From Euzebya rosea (lineage in GTDB: Bacteria > Actinomycetota > Nitriliruptoria > Euzebyales > Euzebyaceae), in the NCBI RefSeq assembly GCF_003073135.1, contig NZ_PGDQ01000028.1, forward strand, positions 1-43,766: DNA of 43,766 nt. The letters are read 5' to 3'. How positions within the stretch are numbered: position 1 is the first letter of the stretch; each line of letters starts with the position of its first letter. The notes beneath the pieces were generated by a model, which had not been told where the DNA came from, did no database searches, and worked only from the letters and a program-made list of their open reading frames with translations. Both the position numbers and the translations under genes were made by a program. Of the stretch, positions 24,385-36,166 are shown one piece after another.

Positions 24385-24397
24385 AGGTGAATCACCT
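24385..24397. promoter_or_regulatory. palindrome AGGTGAATCACCT, likely operator of the dehydrogenase gene
   Basis: The 13-bp palindrome (6-bp arms, one central base) starts 4 bp after the stop of the small gene and ends 49 bp before the GTG of the hydroxybutyrate-dehydrogenase-like gene. Symmetry and position fit a repressor site; the regulator is not in this window as far as I can tell. Confidence 0.5.
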
Positions 24398-24446
24398 GTC
24401 ATCTATGAGGTAGCGTGGCGCCACCCGCCGGAGGAAGGACGTCACC

Positions 24447-25214
24447 GTGTACAGCCAGCCAGACCTGACGGGCCGCACGGCCCTCGTGACCGGAGGTGCG
24501 AGCGGCATCGGGGAGGCGTGTGCCCGGCGCCTGGCCGCCGCTGGTGCCCGGGTCGTCGTGCTGGACCGATCCGCCGATGACGCCGCCGCGGTCGCCGCCG
24601 ATGTCGGCGGCCACTCCCTCGTGGTCGACCTGTCCGACCCCGACGCGATCGACACGGCGCTGGACGGCCTCGACATGCCCATCGACATCCTCGTCAACAA
24701 CGCCGGCCTGCAGCACGTCGCGCCGATCGGGGAGTTCCCGACCGAACGCTGGGACACCATCATCGCGGTCATGCTCACCGCCCCCTTCCGGCTGGCCCGC
24801 CGGCTGGTCCCGGGCATGGCCGACCGCGGCTGGGGACGGATCATCAACATCTCCAGCGCCCACGGCCACCGGGCCTCGCCGTTCAAGTCCGCGTACGTGT
24901 CTGCCAAGCACGGTCTGGAGGGGTTGAGCAAGGTCATCGCACTCGAGGGCGGCGCCCGCGGCGTCACCTCCAACTGCATCGCCCCGGCGTACGTGCGGAC
25001 AGCCCTGGTCGAGGCGCAGATCGCCGACCAGGCCCGCGTCCACGGGATCAGCGAGGACGAGGTGGTCGAGACGATCATGCTGGCCGGGACCGCCGTCAAG
25101 CGGCTCATCGAACCCGCCGAGGTCGCCGACCTGGCCGCCTTCCTCTGCAGCGACGCCGCCGGCACGGTCACCGGATCGTCCTGGACGATGGACGCCGGTT
25201 GGACCGCCCGCTGA
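24447..25214 (+). CDS. bdhA: 3-hydroxybutyrate dehydrogenase-like SDR
   Basis: GTG 24447 follows GGAGGAAGG. The 255-residue protein is a classical SDR: TGGASGIG (15-22) for NAD(P), NNAGLQHVAPIGEFP, a catalytic Ser in INISSAHGHRASPFKSAY and the Tyr/Lys of AYVSAKHG, and the closing GSSWTMDAGWTAR. LQHVAPIGEFP, SAHGHRASPFKSAYVSAKHG and CIAPAYVRTALVEAQIADQA are typical of 3-hydroxybutyrate dehydrogenases, which interconvert 3-hydroxybutyrate and acetoacetate. That would link it to ketone-body or polyhydroxybutyrate use. A palindrome upstream suggests regulation. Confidence 0.85.
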   Translation: MYSQPDLTGRTALVTGGASGIGEACARRLAAAGARVVVLDRSADDAAAVAADVGGHSLVVDLSDPDAIDTALDGLDMPIDILVNNAGLQHVAPIGEFPTERWDTIIAVMLTAPFRLARRLVPGMADRGWGRIINISSAHGHRASPFKSAYVSAKHGLEGLSKVIALEGGARGVTSNCIAPAYVRTALVEAQIADQARVHGISEDEVVETIMLAGTAVKRLIEPAEVADLAAFLCSDAAGTVTGSSWTMDAGWTAR

Positions 25215-25333
25215 CGGAGACGATTCCGACCGTGGGTGGAGGCGATTCCATCCGTGGGCGGGGGTGTTGCCCCCAGGACGACGGGCGGACGTACCGTTGA
25301 CGGTCCTGCCGCGCCGTCGTCCCGGAGTGACCC

Positions 25334-26695
25334 GTGCCCCGCCTGTCCACCCCAGACCTGCAGCATCGACTCGACCGGATGGTCGCGGAGGGGGACATGC
25401 CTGGGGCGCAGCTCGCCGTGCTGGACGGGGGCGAGGTCACGACGGTCGCCAGCGGGGTCCTCAACGCCAACACCGGGCAGCCGGCAACCACCACGTCGCT
25501 GTTCCAGATCGGCTCGATCGGCAAGCTGTGGACCGCCACCGCCGCCATGCAGCTGGTGCGGGACGGCGTGCTCGACCTCGACGAGCCGATCGGCACCCAC
25601 CTGCCGGGCCTGTCGGTCGGTGACGAGGACACCTCGGCGAAGGTGACGATGCGCCACCTGCTGACGCACACGTCGGGGATCGAGGGCGACGTCTTCGACG
25701 ACACCGGCAGCAACGACGACGCCCTCGAGCGCTACGTCGACCTGCTGGGCACCCTCCGCCCGGTCCACGCGCTCGGCGAGACCTGGTCGTACTGCAACGC
25801 CGGCTTTGGCATCGCGGGGCTGCTGATCGCTCGGCATGCGGGGACGACGTTCGAGCAGGCGATCCGTGACCGGGTCGTGGCGCCGCTCGGCATCGAGCGG
25901 TTCGCGTGGAACGCCGACGAGGCGATCCTCCTGGGGGCGGCGGTCGGCCACGTCCCCGGACCCGAGGGCACCCCCGTGGTCACCCCCACCTACAGCTTCC
26001 CGCGCAACGCCGCGCCCGCGGGACTCGTCACGACGACCGCCGCCGACCTGCTGGCGTTCGCCGCCGCACACCTCGACGACGGCGGCCCGCTGCTGTCCCG
26101 CGAGCTGGCCGTCGAGATGCGCACCCCGCAGGTCGACTGCCCGTCCCACATCGCCGACCGGTGGGGCCTCGGATGGATGATCCACGACTGGGACGGCACC
26201 ACCGTGGTCGGCCACAGCGGTGCAACGATCGGCCAGGCCGCGGAGCTCCTCGTGGTCCCCGAGCAGGGGACCGCCGTCGCGCTGCTCGTCAACGGCCCGC
26301 GCGGACGGTCCGATCACGAGCTGCTGTCCGGCGTGCTGGCCGACCTGTCCGGCGTCGAGCTGCCGCCAATCCCGACCCCGACGACCGGCCCGGTGACGGA
26401 CCCCGAGCGGTACGTCGGCCACTACGCACGGCTGGGCGTCGACCTCGTCGTGGCCCGCGACGGCGACGACCTGACCCTCACCACCGACCTCAGCGGACCG
26501 CTCGCCGACATCCCCGGTGAGCAGTCCACCACGACACGGCTGTACCCCACCGACGTCGCCGGACGGCTGCTCGCGCGGCTGCCCGGTCGAGACGACCTCT
26601 ACACCCCGGTGATCCTCCACGGCGAGGACCCCGAGCGGCCGTCCTTCCTCCACATGGGGGCCCGGGCCCACGTGCGAGCGGACCCCGGGGCCTAG
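25334..26695 (+). CDS. serine hydrolase, class C beta-lactamase fold
   Basis: The 453-residue protein starts at GTG 25334. It shows S61-I-G-K64 (SxxK nucleophile), Y153-C-N155 (YxN) and the third motif as VVGHSGATIGQ (HxG in place of KTG), the layout of esterase EstB, D-aminopeptidase and PBP4*-like proteins more than of true beta-lactamases. MRHLLTHTSGI is also typical. The C-terminal 100 residues form a lipocalin-like beta domain (DPERYVGHYARLGVDLVVAR). There is no signal peptide, so it is cytosolic as annotated. Its TAG overlaps the stop of the converging amidohydrolase gene in CTAG. Confidence 0.85.
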   Translation: MPRLSTPDLQHRLDRMVAEGDMPGAQLAVLDGGEVTTVASGVLNANTGQPATTTSLFQIGSIGKLWTATAAMQLVRDGVLDLDEPIGTHLPGLSVGDEDTSAKVTMRHLLTHTSGIEGDVFDDTGSNDDALERYVDLLGTLRPVHALGETWSYCNAGFGIAGLLIARHAGTTFEQAIRDRVVAPLGIERFAWNADEAILLGAAVGHVPGPEGTPVVTPTYSFPRNAAPAGLVTTTAADLLAFAAAHLDDGGPLLSRELAVEMRTPQVDCPSHIADRWGLGWMIHDWDGTTVVGHSGATIGQAAELLVVPEQGTAVALLVNGPRGRSDHELLSGVLADLSGVELPPIPTPTTGPVTDPERYVGHYARLGVDLVVARDGDDLTLTTDLSGPLADIPGEQSTTTRLYPTDVAGRLLARLPGRDDLYTPVILHGEDPERPSFLHMGARAHVRADPGA

Positions 26696-28179
26696 CCCGC
26701 CCGGACGGGCCGCCCGGGCCGCGCGTCGAGGTCGAGCACACCGTCGCGGATCACGGCCCGGCCGTTGACGAGCAGGTGGCGCACGCCCTCGCTGGGACGG
26801 GTGCCGTCGAGGTAGGTCGCCCGGTCCCGCAGCGCGGTCGGATCGAACACGACGATGTCGGCATCGGCCCCCGGACGCACACGGCCCTTGTCGGCCATCG
26901 CCGGCACGGCTGACTCCAGGGTCCGGGCCGGCAGCAACGAACACCGCGCGAGGGCGTCGGCCCACGACTCCCGGACCTCGTCGACGAGCAGGCGCAACGA
27001 CCGGGTGAACGTGCCTGCGGTGCGTGGGTGGGTGGTCCATCCCGGTGGGATCGGCCACTCCTCCGGGGCGTGGCCGGCCACCTCGTCGGGGCCGACGAGC
27101 GGCATGGCGTCGGACGCCACGACGGTGCCGGGAAACGACAGGGCGCGCCGCAGGATCGCCCGGTGGGCGTCGTTGCCGTCGTCGAGGAACTCCACCAGCA
27201 CCGCCGCGCCGGGGTCGGCGGCCCGCAGCTCGACCAGCCGCTCGACGCTGTCGATGCGTTCGCCGCTGCCGACCATCACCAGCGACTGGGGCCGCAACCC
27301 CCGCAGCCCGAGCTGGTCGGGCGCCAGGAACCGGGCGTTGATCGCCGTCGAGCCGGCCCCGTACGGGTAGGCCTCGACCGTCACCGTGCCGCCCTCGGCC
27401 GTCGCGTCCGCGATCAGCCCGAGCACCCGGTCGACGTGGTGCGTCGAGGTCGACGTGACGTGGCAGTAGTGCATGTGGGCGCCGGTCTCGGCGGCGGTCC
27501 GGACGATCTCCTCCGCCCCGTCGCGCAGCACATCGGGACGCACCTCGACCAGGTCGCGGGCGTGGGTCCAGGTCGGTCGGCCCGCGGTCGCCGCGAGGCG
27601 GGCGACCTCGGTGTACTCCTCCGGGTCGGTCTCCTGGGCGTATCCCATCAGGATGCCGACCCCCAGGCCGCCCGCGGCGAGGTCCTCCTCGAGCAGCGCA
27701 CGCAGCCGCACGCGTTCGGCGGCCGAGGCGGACCGCTGCCAGGCGGGGAGGCCGAGGCCGGCGAACGTCCCGTGCAGCCCGTTGCGTGGGTGGCCGGCCA
27801 GGACCTCCATGCGGATCGCCGCCCACGAGGCGGAGAAGCCGTAGTTGAGCGGACGTCCCTCGGCCGCCACCCGGGCGTAGGCCGACGCGATCGGAGACTC
27901 GCCGCTCTCCAGCTCCAGCGTCGTCGTCACGCCGTCGAAGGCCTGCAGCCGGTGGCCGGGCACCGTCTGGGCGTGGCTGTGGAGGTCGATGAAGCCGGCC
28001 GTGACGATGCAGCCGGCGGCGTCGATCACCGCAGCCGCCTCGGTGGGAGCATCGCCGACGGCGACGACGCGCCCGCCGGCGACGGCGACGTCGGTGACCT
28101 CGTCCAGGCCGGACTCGGGGTCGATGACGCGGCCGCCGCGGATGATCAGGTCGGCGCTCGTGGGCAGGTGCTCGGTCAC
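26692..28179 (-). CDS. N-acyl-D-amino-acid deacylase-like amidohydrolase
   Basis: GTG 28179 overlaps the stop of the upstream YdeI gene (GTGA). The 495-residue product has the metal-dependent amidohydrolase layout: DLIIRGGRVIDPESG, AGFIDLHSHAQ (metal HxH), GVTTTLELESG (the Glu/Cys metal position of D-aminoacylases), HYCHVTSTSTHHVD, VVASDAMPLVG (metal Asp) and SEGVRHLLVNGRAV. These fit the D-aminoacylase subgroup, which removes acyl groups from N-acyl-D-amino acids. The substrate here is unproven. The gene converges on the beta-lactamase-like gene with no gap. Confidence 0.85.
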   Translation of the reverse strand: MTEHLPTSADLIIRGGRVIDPESGLDEVTDVAVAGGRVVAVGDAPTEAAAVIDAAGCIVTAGFIDLHSHAQTVPGHRLQAFDGVTTTLELESGESPIASAYARVAAEGRPLNYGFSASWAAIRMEVLAGHPRNGLHGTFAGLGLPAWQRSASAAERVRLRALLEEDLAAGGLGVGILMGYAQETDPEEYTEVARLAATAGRPTWTHARDLVEVRPDVLRDGAEEIVRTAAETGAHMHYCHVTSTSTHHVDRVLGLIADATAEGGTVTVEAYPYGAGSTAINARFLAPDQLGLRGLRPQSLVMVGSGERIDSVERLVELRAADPGAAVLVEFLDDGNDAHRAILRRALSFPGTVVASDAMPLVGPDEVAGHAPEEWPIPPGWTTHPRTAGTFTRSLRLLVDEVRESWADALARCSLLPARTLESAVPAMADKGRVRPGADADIVVFDPTALRDRATYLDGTRPSEGVRHLLVNGRAVIRDGVLDLDARPGRPVRAG

Positions 28180-28787
28180 ACCGCGCGCTCCCCGCGAGCG
28201 GCCTTCTCCACGATGGTGCCGATCCGCTTGTCTCGGGTGGCGTCCCTGACGGCGCTGATCACCCACCAGAGCATCTGCTTGCGGGCGCTCGGCGGGAAGT
28301 CGTCCCAGGCCGAGCGGGCTGCCGGGTCGGCGTCCAGCGCCCGGGCGAGCGCCTCGGGTTCGATCAGGTCCTCCACCGGGTCCAGGATCGTCCAGTACCC
28401 GTTGGCCTTCGCCACCTCGACCGCACGGCGTCCCGCATCGGTCATCAGTCCCGCCGCCTCCATGTCGGCGACCCGCTGCCGGTTGAGGCGGGTCCACGTG
28501 CTCTTCGGCCGGCGGGGCGTGAAGAGCTGCAGGTTGCGGTCCTCGTCGAGGATGGTGATCGTCGAGTCGATCCAGCCGACGCAGATCGCCTCCTCGACGG
28601 CGTCCGGATACGGACACCGCGGCCGGCCCGTGGGCGTGCGCCACGAACACAGCCAGAGGCCCCGCGACGTCTCGTGGTTCACCGACAACCACGCACGGAG
28701 CTGGGCGCGGGTCTCGGCGTGGAAGACGGGGTAGTCGAACGTCCACGTCTCCGGATGGGACGATGCCGACGGCGGGACGGACGTCAT
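28176..28787 (-). CDS. YdeI/OmpD-associated family protein
   Basis: The 203-residue protein reads FHAETRAQLRAWLSVNHETS, GLWLCSWRT, then YPDAVEEAICVGWIDSTITI, and LFTPRRPKSTWTRLNRQRV, all hallmarks of the YdeI family. The C-terminal part, FPPSARKQMLWWVISAVRDA, matches the family's second domain (OmdA/Bacteriocin-protection type). It is cytosolic, without a catalytic motif I can point to; members have been linked to stress and peptide resistance. It overlaps the amidohydrolase gene by 4 nt, so they form an operon. Confidence 0.87.
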   Translation of the reverse strand: MTSVPPSASSHPETWTFDYPVFHAETRAQLRAWLSVNHETSRGLWLCSWRTPTGRPRCPYPDAVEEAICVGWIDSTITILDEDRNLQLFTPRRPKSTWTRLNRQRVADMEAAGLMTDAGRRAVEVAKANGYWTILDPVEDLIEPEALARALDADPAARSAWDDFPPSARKQMLWWVISAVRDATRDKRIGTIVEKAARGERAV

Positions 28788-28809
28788 GCGCTCGGGCGAC
28801 CGCCCGACA

Positions 28810-31735
<2,926 letters not shown>

Positions 31736-31803
31736 CCGCCCGGACGTGTCGCGGGCTCCCCGGCAGCCCTCGGGCCATCGGGTGACGGGCGTATGCTCCC
31801 GAC

Positions 31804-32145
31804 GTGCACAGGATCTTCACGACCAGCTTCGCGTCGGTCTATCCCCACTACGTCAACAAGGTCGAGCGGAAAGGCCGGACGAAGGCCGAGCTGGACCGGG
31901 TGATCGAGTGGCTGACCGGCTACGACGATGCGGCGCTGCAGCATCACCTCGACGCCGGGACCACGTTCGAGGGGTTCTTCGCCGACGCCGAGCTGAACCC
32001 CAACGTCGCGCTCGTCACCGGGGTGGTGTGCGGGGTCAGGGTCGAGGACATCGAGGACCCCCTGATGCAGAAGATCCGGTACCTGGACAAGCTCGTCGAC
32101 GAGCTGGCCCGGGGCAAGGCGATGGAGAAGGTCCTCCGGGCCTGA
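31804..32145 (+). CDS. DUF2200 family protein
   Basis: GTG 31804 starts a 113-residue protein: [40 protein letters not shown], then [20 protein letters not shown] and [20 protein letters not shown]. This matches DUF2200 from end to end at the usual length. Fold and role are not known to me. It follows the FadH gene by 68 nt and could be read from the same transcript. Confidence 0.88.
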   Translation: MHRIFTTSFASVYPHYVNKVERKGRTKAELDRVIEWLTGYDDAALQHHLDAGTTFEGFFADAELNPNVALVTGVVCGVRVEDIEDPLMQKIRYLDKLVDELARGKAMEKVLRA

Positions 32146-32198
32146 TGCTGCGCTCATCGGGGCTCGCACTGGATCCGCCACCGAGGAGGGGATGAGCC

Positions 32199-32690
32199 GT
32201 GGCCTACGACATCGCGCTGGTGGCAGCGGCGCTGACCTGCAGCCTCGTCACCGGCTTGCTGCTCGGATTCGCGGTCGTCGCCATGCCGGGAATCGGCACC
32301 CTCGACGACCGCACGTTCGTGCGGACGTTCCAGGCCATGGACCGGGTGATCCAGGACCGGCAGCCGGTCTTCGTGCTGCTCTGGGTGGGATCGGTCATCG
32401 CCGTCCTGGTCGTGCTGGCGCTCGGGTGGTCGCAGGAAACCGGTGGTGAGCGCCTGCTGCTCGTCGGGGCGACGGCGCTGTGGATCGGCGGCCTCCAGGT
32501 GCCCACGGCAGCGATCAACATCCCGCTCAACAACACGCTTCAGGCGGTCGATGTCGCCGCGGAGGACGACGACTCGGTCAGCCGTGCCCGCAGCGCCTTC
32601 GAGCGACGATGGAACACCTGGAACCGGGTCCGCACCGTCGCCGGGGTCCTGGCATCGACGGGGTTGGTGGTGCTTCTCGCCGCTCGGTGA
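32199..32690 (+). CDS. DUF1772-like integral membrane protein
   Basis: GTG 32199 has GAGGAGGGG upstream. The 163-residue product has four membrane segments: IALVAAALTCSLVTGLLLGF, PVFVLLWVGSVIAVLVVLAL, LLLVGATALWIGGLQ, and VAGVLASTGLVVLLA. The pattern PTAAINIPLNNTLQAVD between segments 3 and 4, and FERRWNTWNRVRT before the last, are those of DUF1772 (anthrone-oxygenase-like) proteins. Its function in bacteria is not established. The next gene is convergent and starts 5 bp beyond the stop. Confidence 0.82.
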   Translation: MAYDIALVAAALTCSLVTGLLLGFAVVAMPGIGTLDDRTFVRTFQAMDRVIQDRQPVFVLLWVGSVIAVLVVLALGWSQETGGERLLLVGATALWIGGLQVPTAAINIPLNNTLQAVDVAAEDDDSVSRARSAFERRWNTWNRVRTVAGVLASTGLVVLLAAR

Positions 32691-32695
32691 CGCCT

Positions 32696-33577
32696 TCAGG
32701 CGAGGCGCTTGATCAGGCCGTTGACCTCGTCGGCGAGCAGGTCGCACACGCCCGGCGGGAGGTCGTGGCCCATGCCGCGGACCAGCCGGAAGTGGGCACC
32801 GGGGATCGCGTCGGCGATGGAGCGGCCGGCACGATGGTTGACCAGCGGGTCGTCGGCGCCGTGCACGACCAGGGTCGGGACCTCGACCCGCTGCAGCTCG
32901 GGCACCCGGCTGCCGTCGGCGGCGATGGCGTGCAGGTGGCGGACGAACCCTGCGGGGTTGAGGCCCCGATCGAACGCGCGGCCGATCGCCGTACGCAGGT
33001 GGTCGGGGTCCGGCTCGAAGCCGGGGCTGGCGATGGCGCCCCGCATCCCTGCGATCGCGTCGATGTAGGCGTCACGGTCATGGGTGGGGATGGTCATGAA
33101 GAATGTCCTGGCCGCACGGGGCTTGGCGGGCGGCACCAGCCGTGTCCCGCTGGAGGACATCACCGGGACCAGCGATGCCAGGCGCTGCGGGTGGTGGATC
33201 GCCATGCGCTGGGCGATCATCCCGCCCATCGACACGCCGACGACGTGGGCGCGTGCCAGGCCGAGGTGGTCCATCAGGCCGACGGCGTCGTCGGCCATGT
33301 CCCGCAGGGTGTAGGGCGGAGGCGGAACCGGGACCCCGAACGTGCCGGCCAGCACACGCAGCATTGGCGAGGTGGGCGCGTCGACCTTGGTGGACAGCCC
33401 GACGTCCCGGTTGTCGAACCAGACGACACGATGGTCCTTCGACAGGTCGTCGATCAACCGCTGCGGCCAGTACACCATCTGCGTGCCCAGGCCCATGACC
33501 AGCAGGATGGTCTCCCCGTCGGTCGGTCCCGTCGCCTCGTAGTGGAGGCTGATCTGGCCGAGGTCGGCGGTGGGCAT
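32696..33577 (-). CDS. alpha/beta hydrolase
   Basis: The 293-residue protein has the oxyanion region VMGLGTQMVYW, the FDNRDVGLS strand, the nucleophile elbow HVVGVSMGGMIAQ with Ser116, and the late acid/base pair in VVHGADDPLVNH and RGMGHDLPPGV. Length and motif order are those of esterase, lactonase or haloperoxidase-like hydrolases with a YTLRDMADDAVGLMDHLGL cap entrance. Cytosolic, no signal peptide. The substrate cannot be inferred. Confidence 0.88.
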   Translation of the reverse strand: MPTADLGQISLHYEATGPTDGETILLVMGLGTQMVYWPQRLIDDLSKDHRVVWFDNRDVGLSTKVDAPTSPMLRVLAGTFGVPVPPPPYTLRDMADDAVGLMDHLGLARAHVVGVSMGGMIAQRMAIHHPQRLASLVPVMSSSGTRLVPPAKPRAARTFFMTIPTHDRDAYIDAIAGMRGAIASPGFEPDPDHLRTAIGRAFDRGLNPAGFVRHLHAIAADGSRVPELQRVEVPTLVVHGADDPLVNHRAGRSIADAIPGAHFRLVRGMGHDLPPGVCDLLADEVNGLIKRLA

Positions 33578-33654
33578 GGGTGCTCCTCTGTGGGGGATGG
33601 GTCAGCGTCTGCCGTGGCGTCCGACGATAGTCGCCCTGCCCGGACCCGGACCGG

Positions 33655-34155
33655 TCAGCCGTTGCCGTCGGTGCGCGTGCGCACGAACCGCAGCGGCGCC
33701 TGCACGAGCCCACGGAGCAGCGCGACGGCGAGATCGACGTGGTCGAACCGGTCGCGCCACACGGTGATCAGGCCGTCGCGCACCTCGAAGGTGCCGCAGA
33801 CCCAGAAGGCAACGCGGACGGGGCCGTTGGTCAGCGCGTCGACCCGCTCGGTGAGTACGACGTCCCCATCGCTGGCGATGTGATGCATCTCCACCTCGAA
33901 CCCGGTGGCCGCAACCAGGAAGAGCCTGAGCACCCGGATGGTGGCCTCGGGGCCGCGGACAGGCGGGTAGGGCACGTTCTGGTAGACGATGTCGGGCGCC
34001 ATCAGCGCCCGGGCGGCCTCGACGTCGAGGGCCCGAAGGGCGTCGAGGAACGCCTCGACGGTCGCGGTGGCCGTGCGCGGTGGGGCCGTGCGGGTGTCGG
34101 GCCTCGAAGTGGGGTCAGGCGTTGCGATCGTGGAAGCTCCTCGTGGGATCTCCAC
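33655..34155 (-). CDS. limonene-1,2-epoxide hydrolase-like protein
   Basis: The 166-residue protein matches the small SnoaL/LEH fold: TVEAFLDALRALDVEAARAL, the YQNVPYPP strand (Tyr and Asn of the catalytic water site), VVLTERVDAL (Arg and Asp) and LITVWRDRFDHVD (the second Asp). All five residues used by limonene-epoxide hydrolase are present, so epoxide opening is plausible. The N-terminal 30 residues are Thr/Pro/Arg-rich and may not be translated. It shares its strand with the permease upstream (36-nt gap). Confidence 0.85.
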   Translation of the reverse strand: MEIPRGASTIATPDPTSRPDTRTAPPRTATATVEAFLDALRALDVEAARALMAPDIVYQNVPYPPVRGPEATIRVLRLFLVAATGFEVEMHHIASDGDVVLTERVDALTNGPVRVAFWVCGTFEVRDGLITVWRDRFDHVDLAVALLRGLVQAPLRFVRTRTDGNG

Positions 34156-34191
34156 GGTACGCCCGGTGGGGGCGGTCGGACTGGTGCCACC

Positions 34192-35580
34192 TCAGCGGGT
34201 GGGGTCCTCTCGGGTCCCGGAAGCCCGGCGAGTCGAACGGTTGGCGCCCCACACGACGATCCCGAGCGTCATCAACGCGCCGGCCCGCAGCCAGGTGGCG
34301 CCCTCGTTCTGGGTGACGAGCGCCAGGCACACCACCGCGCCGAGGACCGGCGCCAGCGTCGGCGCCCGGAAGTGGTCGTGGTCCACCTCGTCGCGCCGCA
34401 GCACCAGCACCGAGACGTTGACGACGACGAAGACGATCAGCAGCAGCAGGACGGTGGTGTCGGCGAGGCCGCCGAGGTCGCCGGTCGCCGCCAGCACGAG
34501 GGCCAGCGCGGTGGTGAAGGCGATGGCGGTGGCTGGCGTGCCCCGTCCCGGGACGACCCTCCCCAGCGAGGACGGCACGATCCCCTCCCGGGCCATCCCG
34601 TAGACCAGCCGCGACGCCATGATCAGGTTGATCAGCGCACCGTTGGCGAGGGCGAACAACGCGATACCGCTGAACATCGTCTCCGGGACGCCGCCCGGAC
34701 CACGTCGGATGACCTCGAGCAACGGGCCGTCGCTGGCAGCCAGCTCGTCGGTCGGGACCACCGCCGACGCCACGACCGTGACGGCCAGGTACACGAGGGC
34801 AGCCACGCCCAGCGCGGCGAACAGGGCCCGGGGGAAGACACGCGAGGGGTCCCTGACCTCCTCCGCCATGTTGACGGAGTCCTCGAACCCGATCAGGGCG
34901 TAGAAGGCCAGCGCCGCACCCGAGAGCACGACGAGGAGCGGTGGGCCGTCCCCGCTGAGCTCGAGGTTCCGTGACAGGTCGGCGCTGCCGTCCCCGATCG
35001 CCATCGTCCCGACGACGAGGATGATCAGGAGGCCGATGACCTCGATGACGGTGCAGGCGGCGTTGAACCGGACCGACTCCCTGATGCCCCACAGGTTGAT
35101 GGCAGCGAGCACGACGATCAGCCCGAGTGCCCCCACCTGCACCGGCGCGTCCACGAACGTGACCAGGTAGTCCCCCGCGAACCCGCGGGCGAGGGCGGCG
35201 GCCGAGGTGATCCCCGAGCACATGACCGCGAAGGCCACGAGGAAGGTGAGGAACGGCCGCCGGAAGGCCCTGTTGACGTACAGGGCCGCACCGGCCGCCC
35301 GCGGGTACTTGGTGACCAGTTCGACGTAGGCGAAGGCCGTCAACGAGGCCAGCACGAACGCGGCCAGGAACGGCATCCAGATCGCCCCGCCCACGCTCGC
35401 GCCGACCTCGCCGACCAGCGCGTAGATGCCACCGCCGAGCATGTCGCCGAGGACGAAGAAGAACAGCAGCCACGGGCCGATGGTCCGGTGGAGGCCCCCG
35501 GACCGCTCGTCTGCAGCGGCGCCGGTGTCCACCTCGATGCGAAGGTCCTCCGTCCGCTGGGGGGCGTCACCGACCGACAT
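34192..35580 (-). CDS. APC-family amino acid permease
   Basis: The 462-residue product has about twelve membrane helices. Helix 1, GPWLLFFFVLGDMLGGGIYA, carries the unwound G-x-G-x-I substrate motif of the family; helix 6 is YALIGFEDSVNMAEEVRDP, another hallmark. The N-terminal 35 residues are acidic and cytosolic. Length and topology fit proton-coupled import of an amino acid or amine; the specificity cannot be read. It is divergent from the glutaredoxin gene; the 200-bp gap holds a 14-bp tandem repeat. Confidence 0.88.
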   Translation of the reverse strand: MSVGDAPQRTEDLRIEVDTGAAADERSGGLHRTIGPWLLFFFVLGDMLGGGIYALVGEVGASVGGAIWMPFLAAFVLASLTAFAYVELVTKYPRAAGAALYVNRAFRRPFLTFLVAFAVMCSGITSAAALARGFAGDYLVTFVDAPVQVGALGLIVVLAAINLWGIRESVRFNAACTVIEVIGLLIILVVGTMAIGDGSADLSRNLELSGDGPPLLVVLSGAALAFYALIGFEDSVNMAEEVRDPSRVFPRALFAALGVAALVYLAVTVVASAVVPTDELAASDGPLLEVIRRGPGGVPETMFSGIALFALANGALINLIMASRLVYGMAREGIVPSSLGRVVPGRGTPATAIAFTTALALVLAATGDLGGLADTTVLLLLIVFVVVNVSVLVLRRDEVDHDHFRAPTLAPVLGAVVCLALVTQNEGATWLRAGALMTLGIVVWGANRSTRRASGTREDPTR

Positions 35581-35722
35581 GCCAAGGCCCTTCTGTCACG
35601 CGTGGTTCGGATGCACGTTCGGCTGACGTGTGTCCTCCTGCACGTGCGGGGACGTTGTCCCCCGTTCCCCCACGGACGTAACCGAACCCCCGGTGTCGGG
35701 CACGGAATCGCCGTCACCGACC

Positions 35723-35750
35723 CGGTGTTGCATGGTCGGTGTTGCATGGT
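35723..35750. repeat. 14-bp perfect tandem repeat upstream of the glutaredoxin gene
   Basis: CGGTGTTGCATGGT occurs twice without a gap (35723-35736, 35737-35750), ending 33 bp before the glutaredoxin start. It may be a double binding site or a slippage product. Confidence 0.7.
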
Positions 35751-35783
35751 GCAGCGCCACAGCCGACGAACCGAGGAGCCATG

Positions 35784-36122
35784 ATGTCCGACCCCACAGC
35801 CACCCCGCCCGTCACCGTCTACTGGAGGCCGGGATGTGGATTCTGTGCCGGCCTGCTCCGTGGCCTGGAGCGGACGGGGCTGGCCCACGAGCGGGTCAAC
35901 ATCTGGGAGGACGAGGCGGCCGCGGCCCACGTCCGGAGCGTCGCCAACGGCAACGAGACCGTCCCGACCGTCATCATCGGCGACACGTCGATGGTGAACC
36001 CGTCGGTGGACGAGGTCATGGCCACCGTCGCCGAGCAGCACCCCGAGCACCTGCCCGAGGGGTGGACACCACCCGAACCCGGCCGCATGTCCCGGGCGGT
36101 CAACAAGCTCCTTGGGGGGTAG
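35784..36122 (+). CDS. glutaredoxin/mycoredoxin-like protein
   Basis: Two ATG codons stand in a row (35781, 35784); the second is better spaced from GAGGAG. The 112-residue product has the redox site C18-G-F-C21 in YWRPGCGFCAGLLRGL, the cis-Pro loop TVPTVIIGD and a C-terminal extension (PEGWTPPEPGRMSRAVNKLL) beyond the usual 80-residue fold. That fits actinobacterial mycoredoxins, which reduce mycothiol mixed disulfides. Cytosolic. It is followed after 44 nt by an SDR gene on the same strand. Confidence 0.88.
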   Translation: MSDPTATPPVTVYWRPGCGFCAGLLRGLERTGLAHERVNIWEDEAAAAHVRSVANGNETVPTVIIGDTSMVNPSVDEVMATVAEQHPEHLPEGWTPPEPGRMSRAVNKLLGG

Positions 36123-36166
36123 CCGCGGGGTACCGTCCGACCCCCCTCGAGCGCAGGACCATCGCC

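Noticed and set aside
24392-27826. 1144-codon minus-strand frame
   Set aside because: It spans three well-supported genes and reads as Arg/Gly/Pro-rich antisense sequence.
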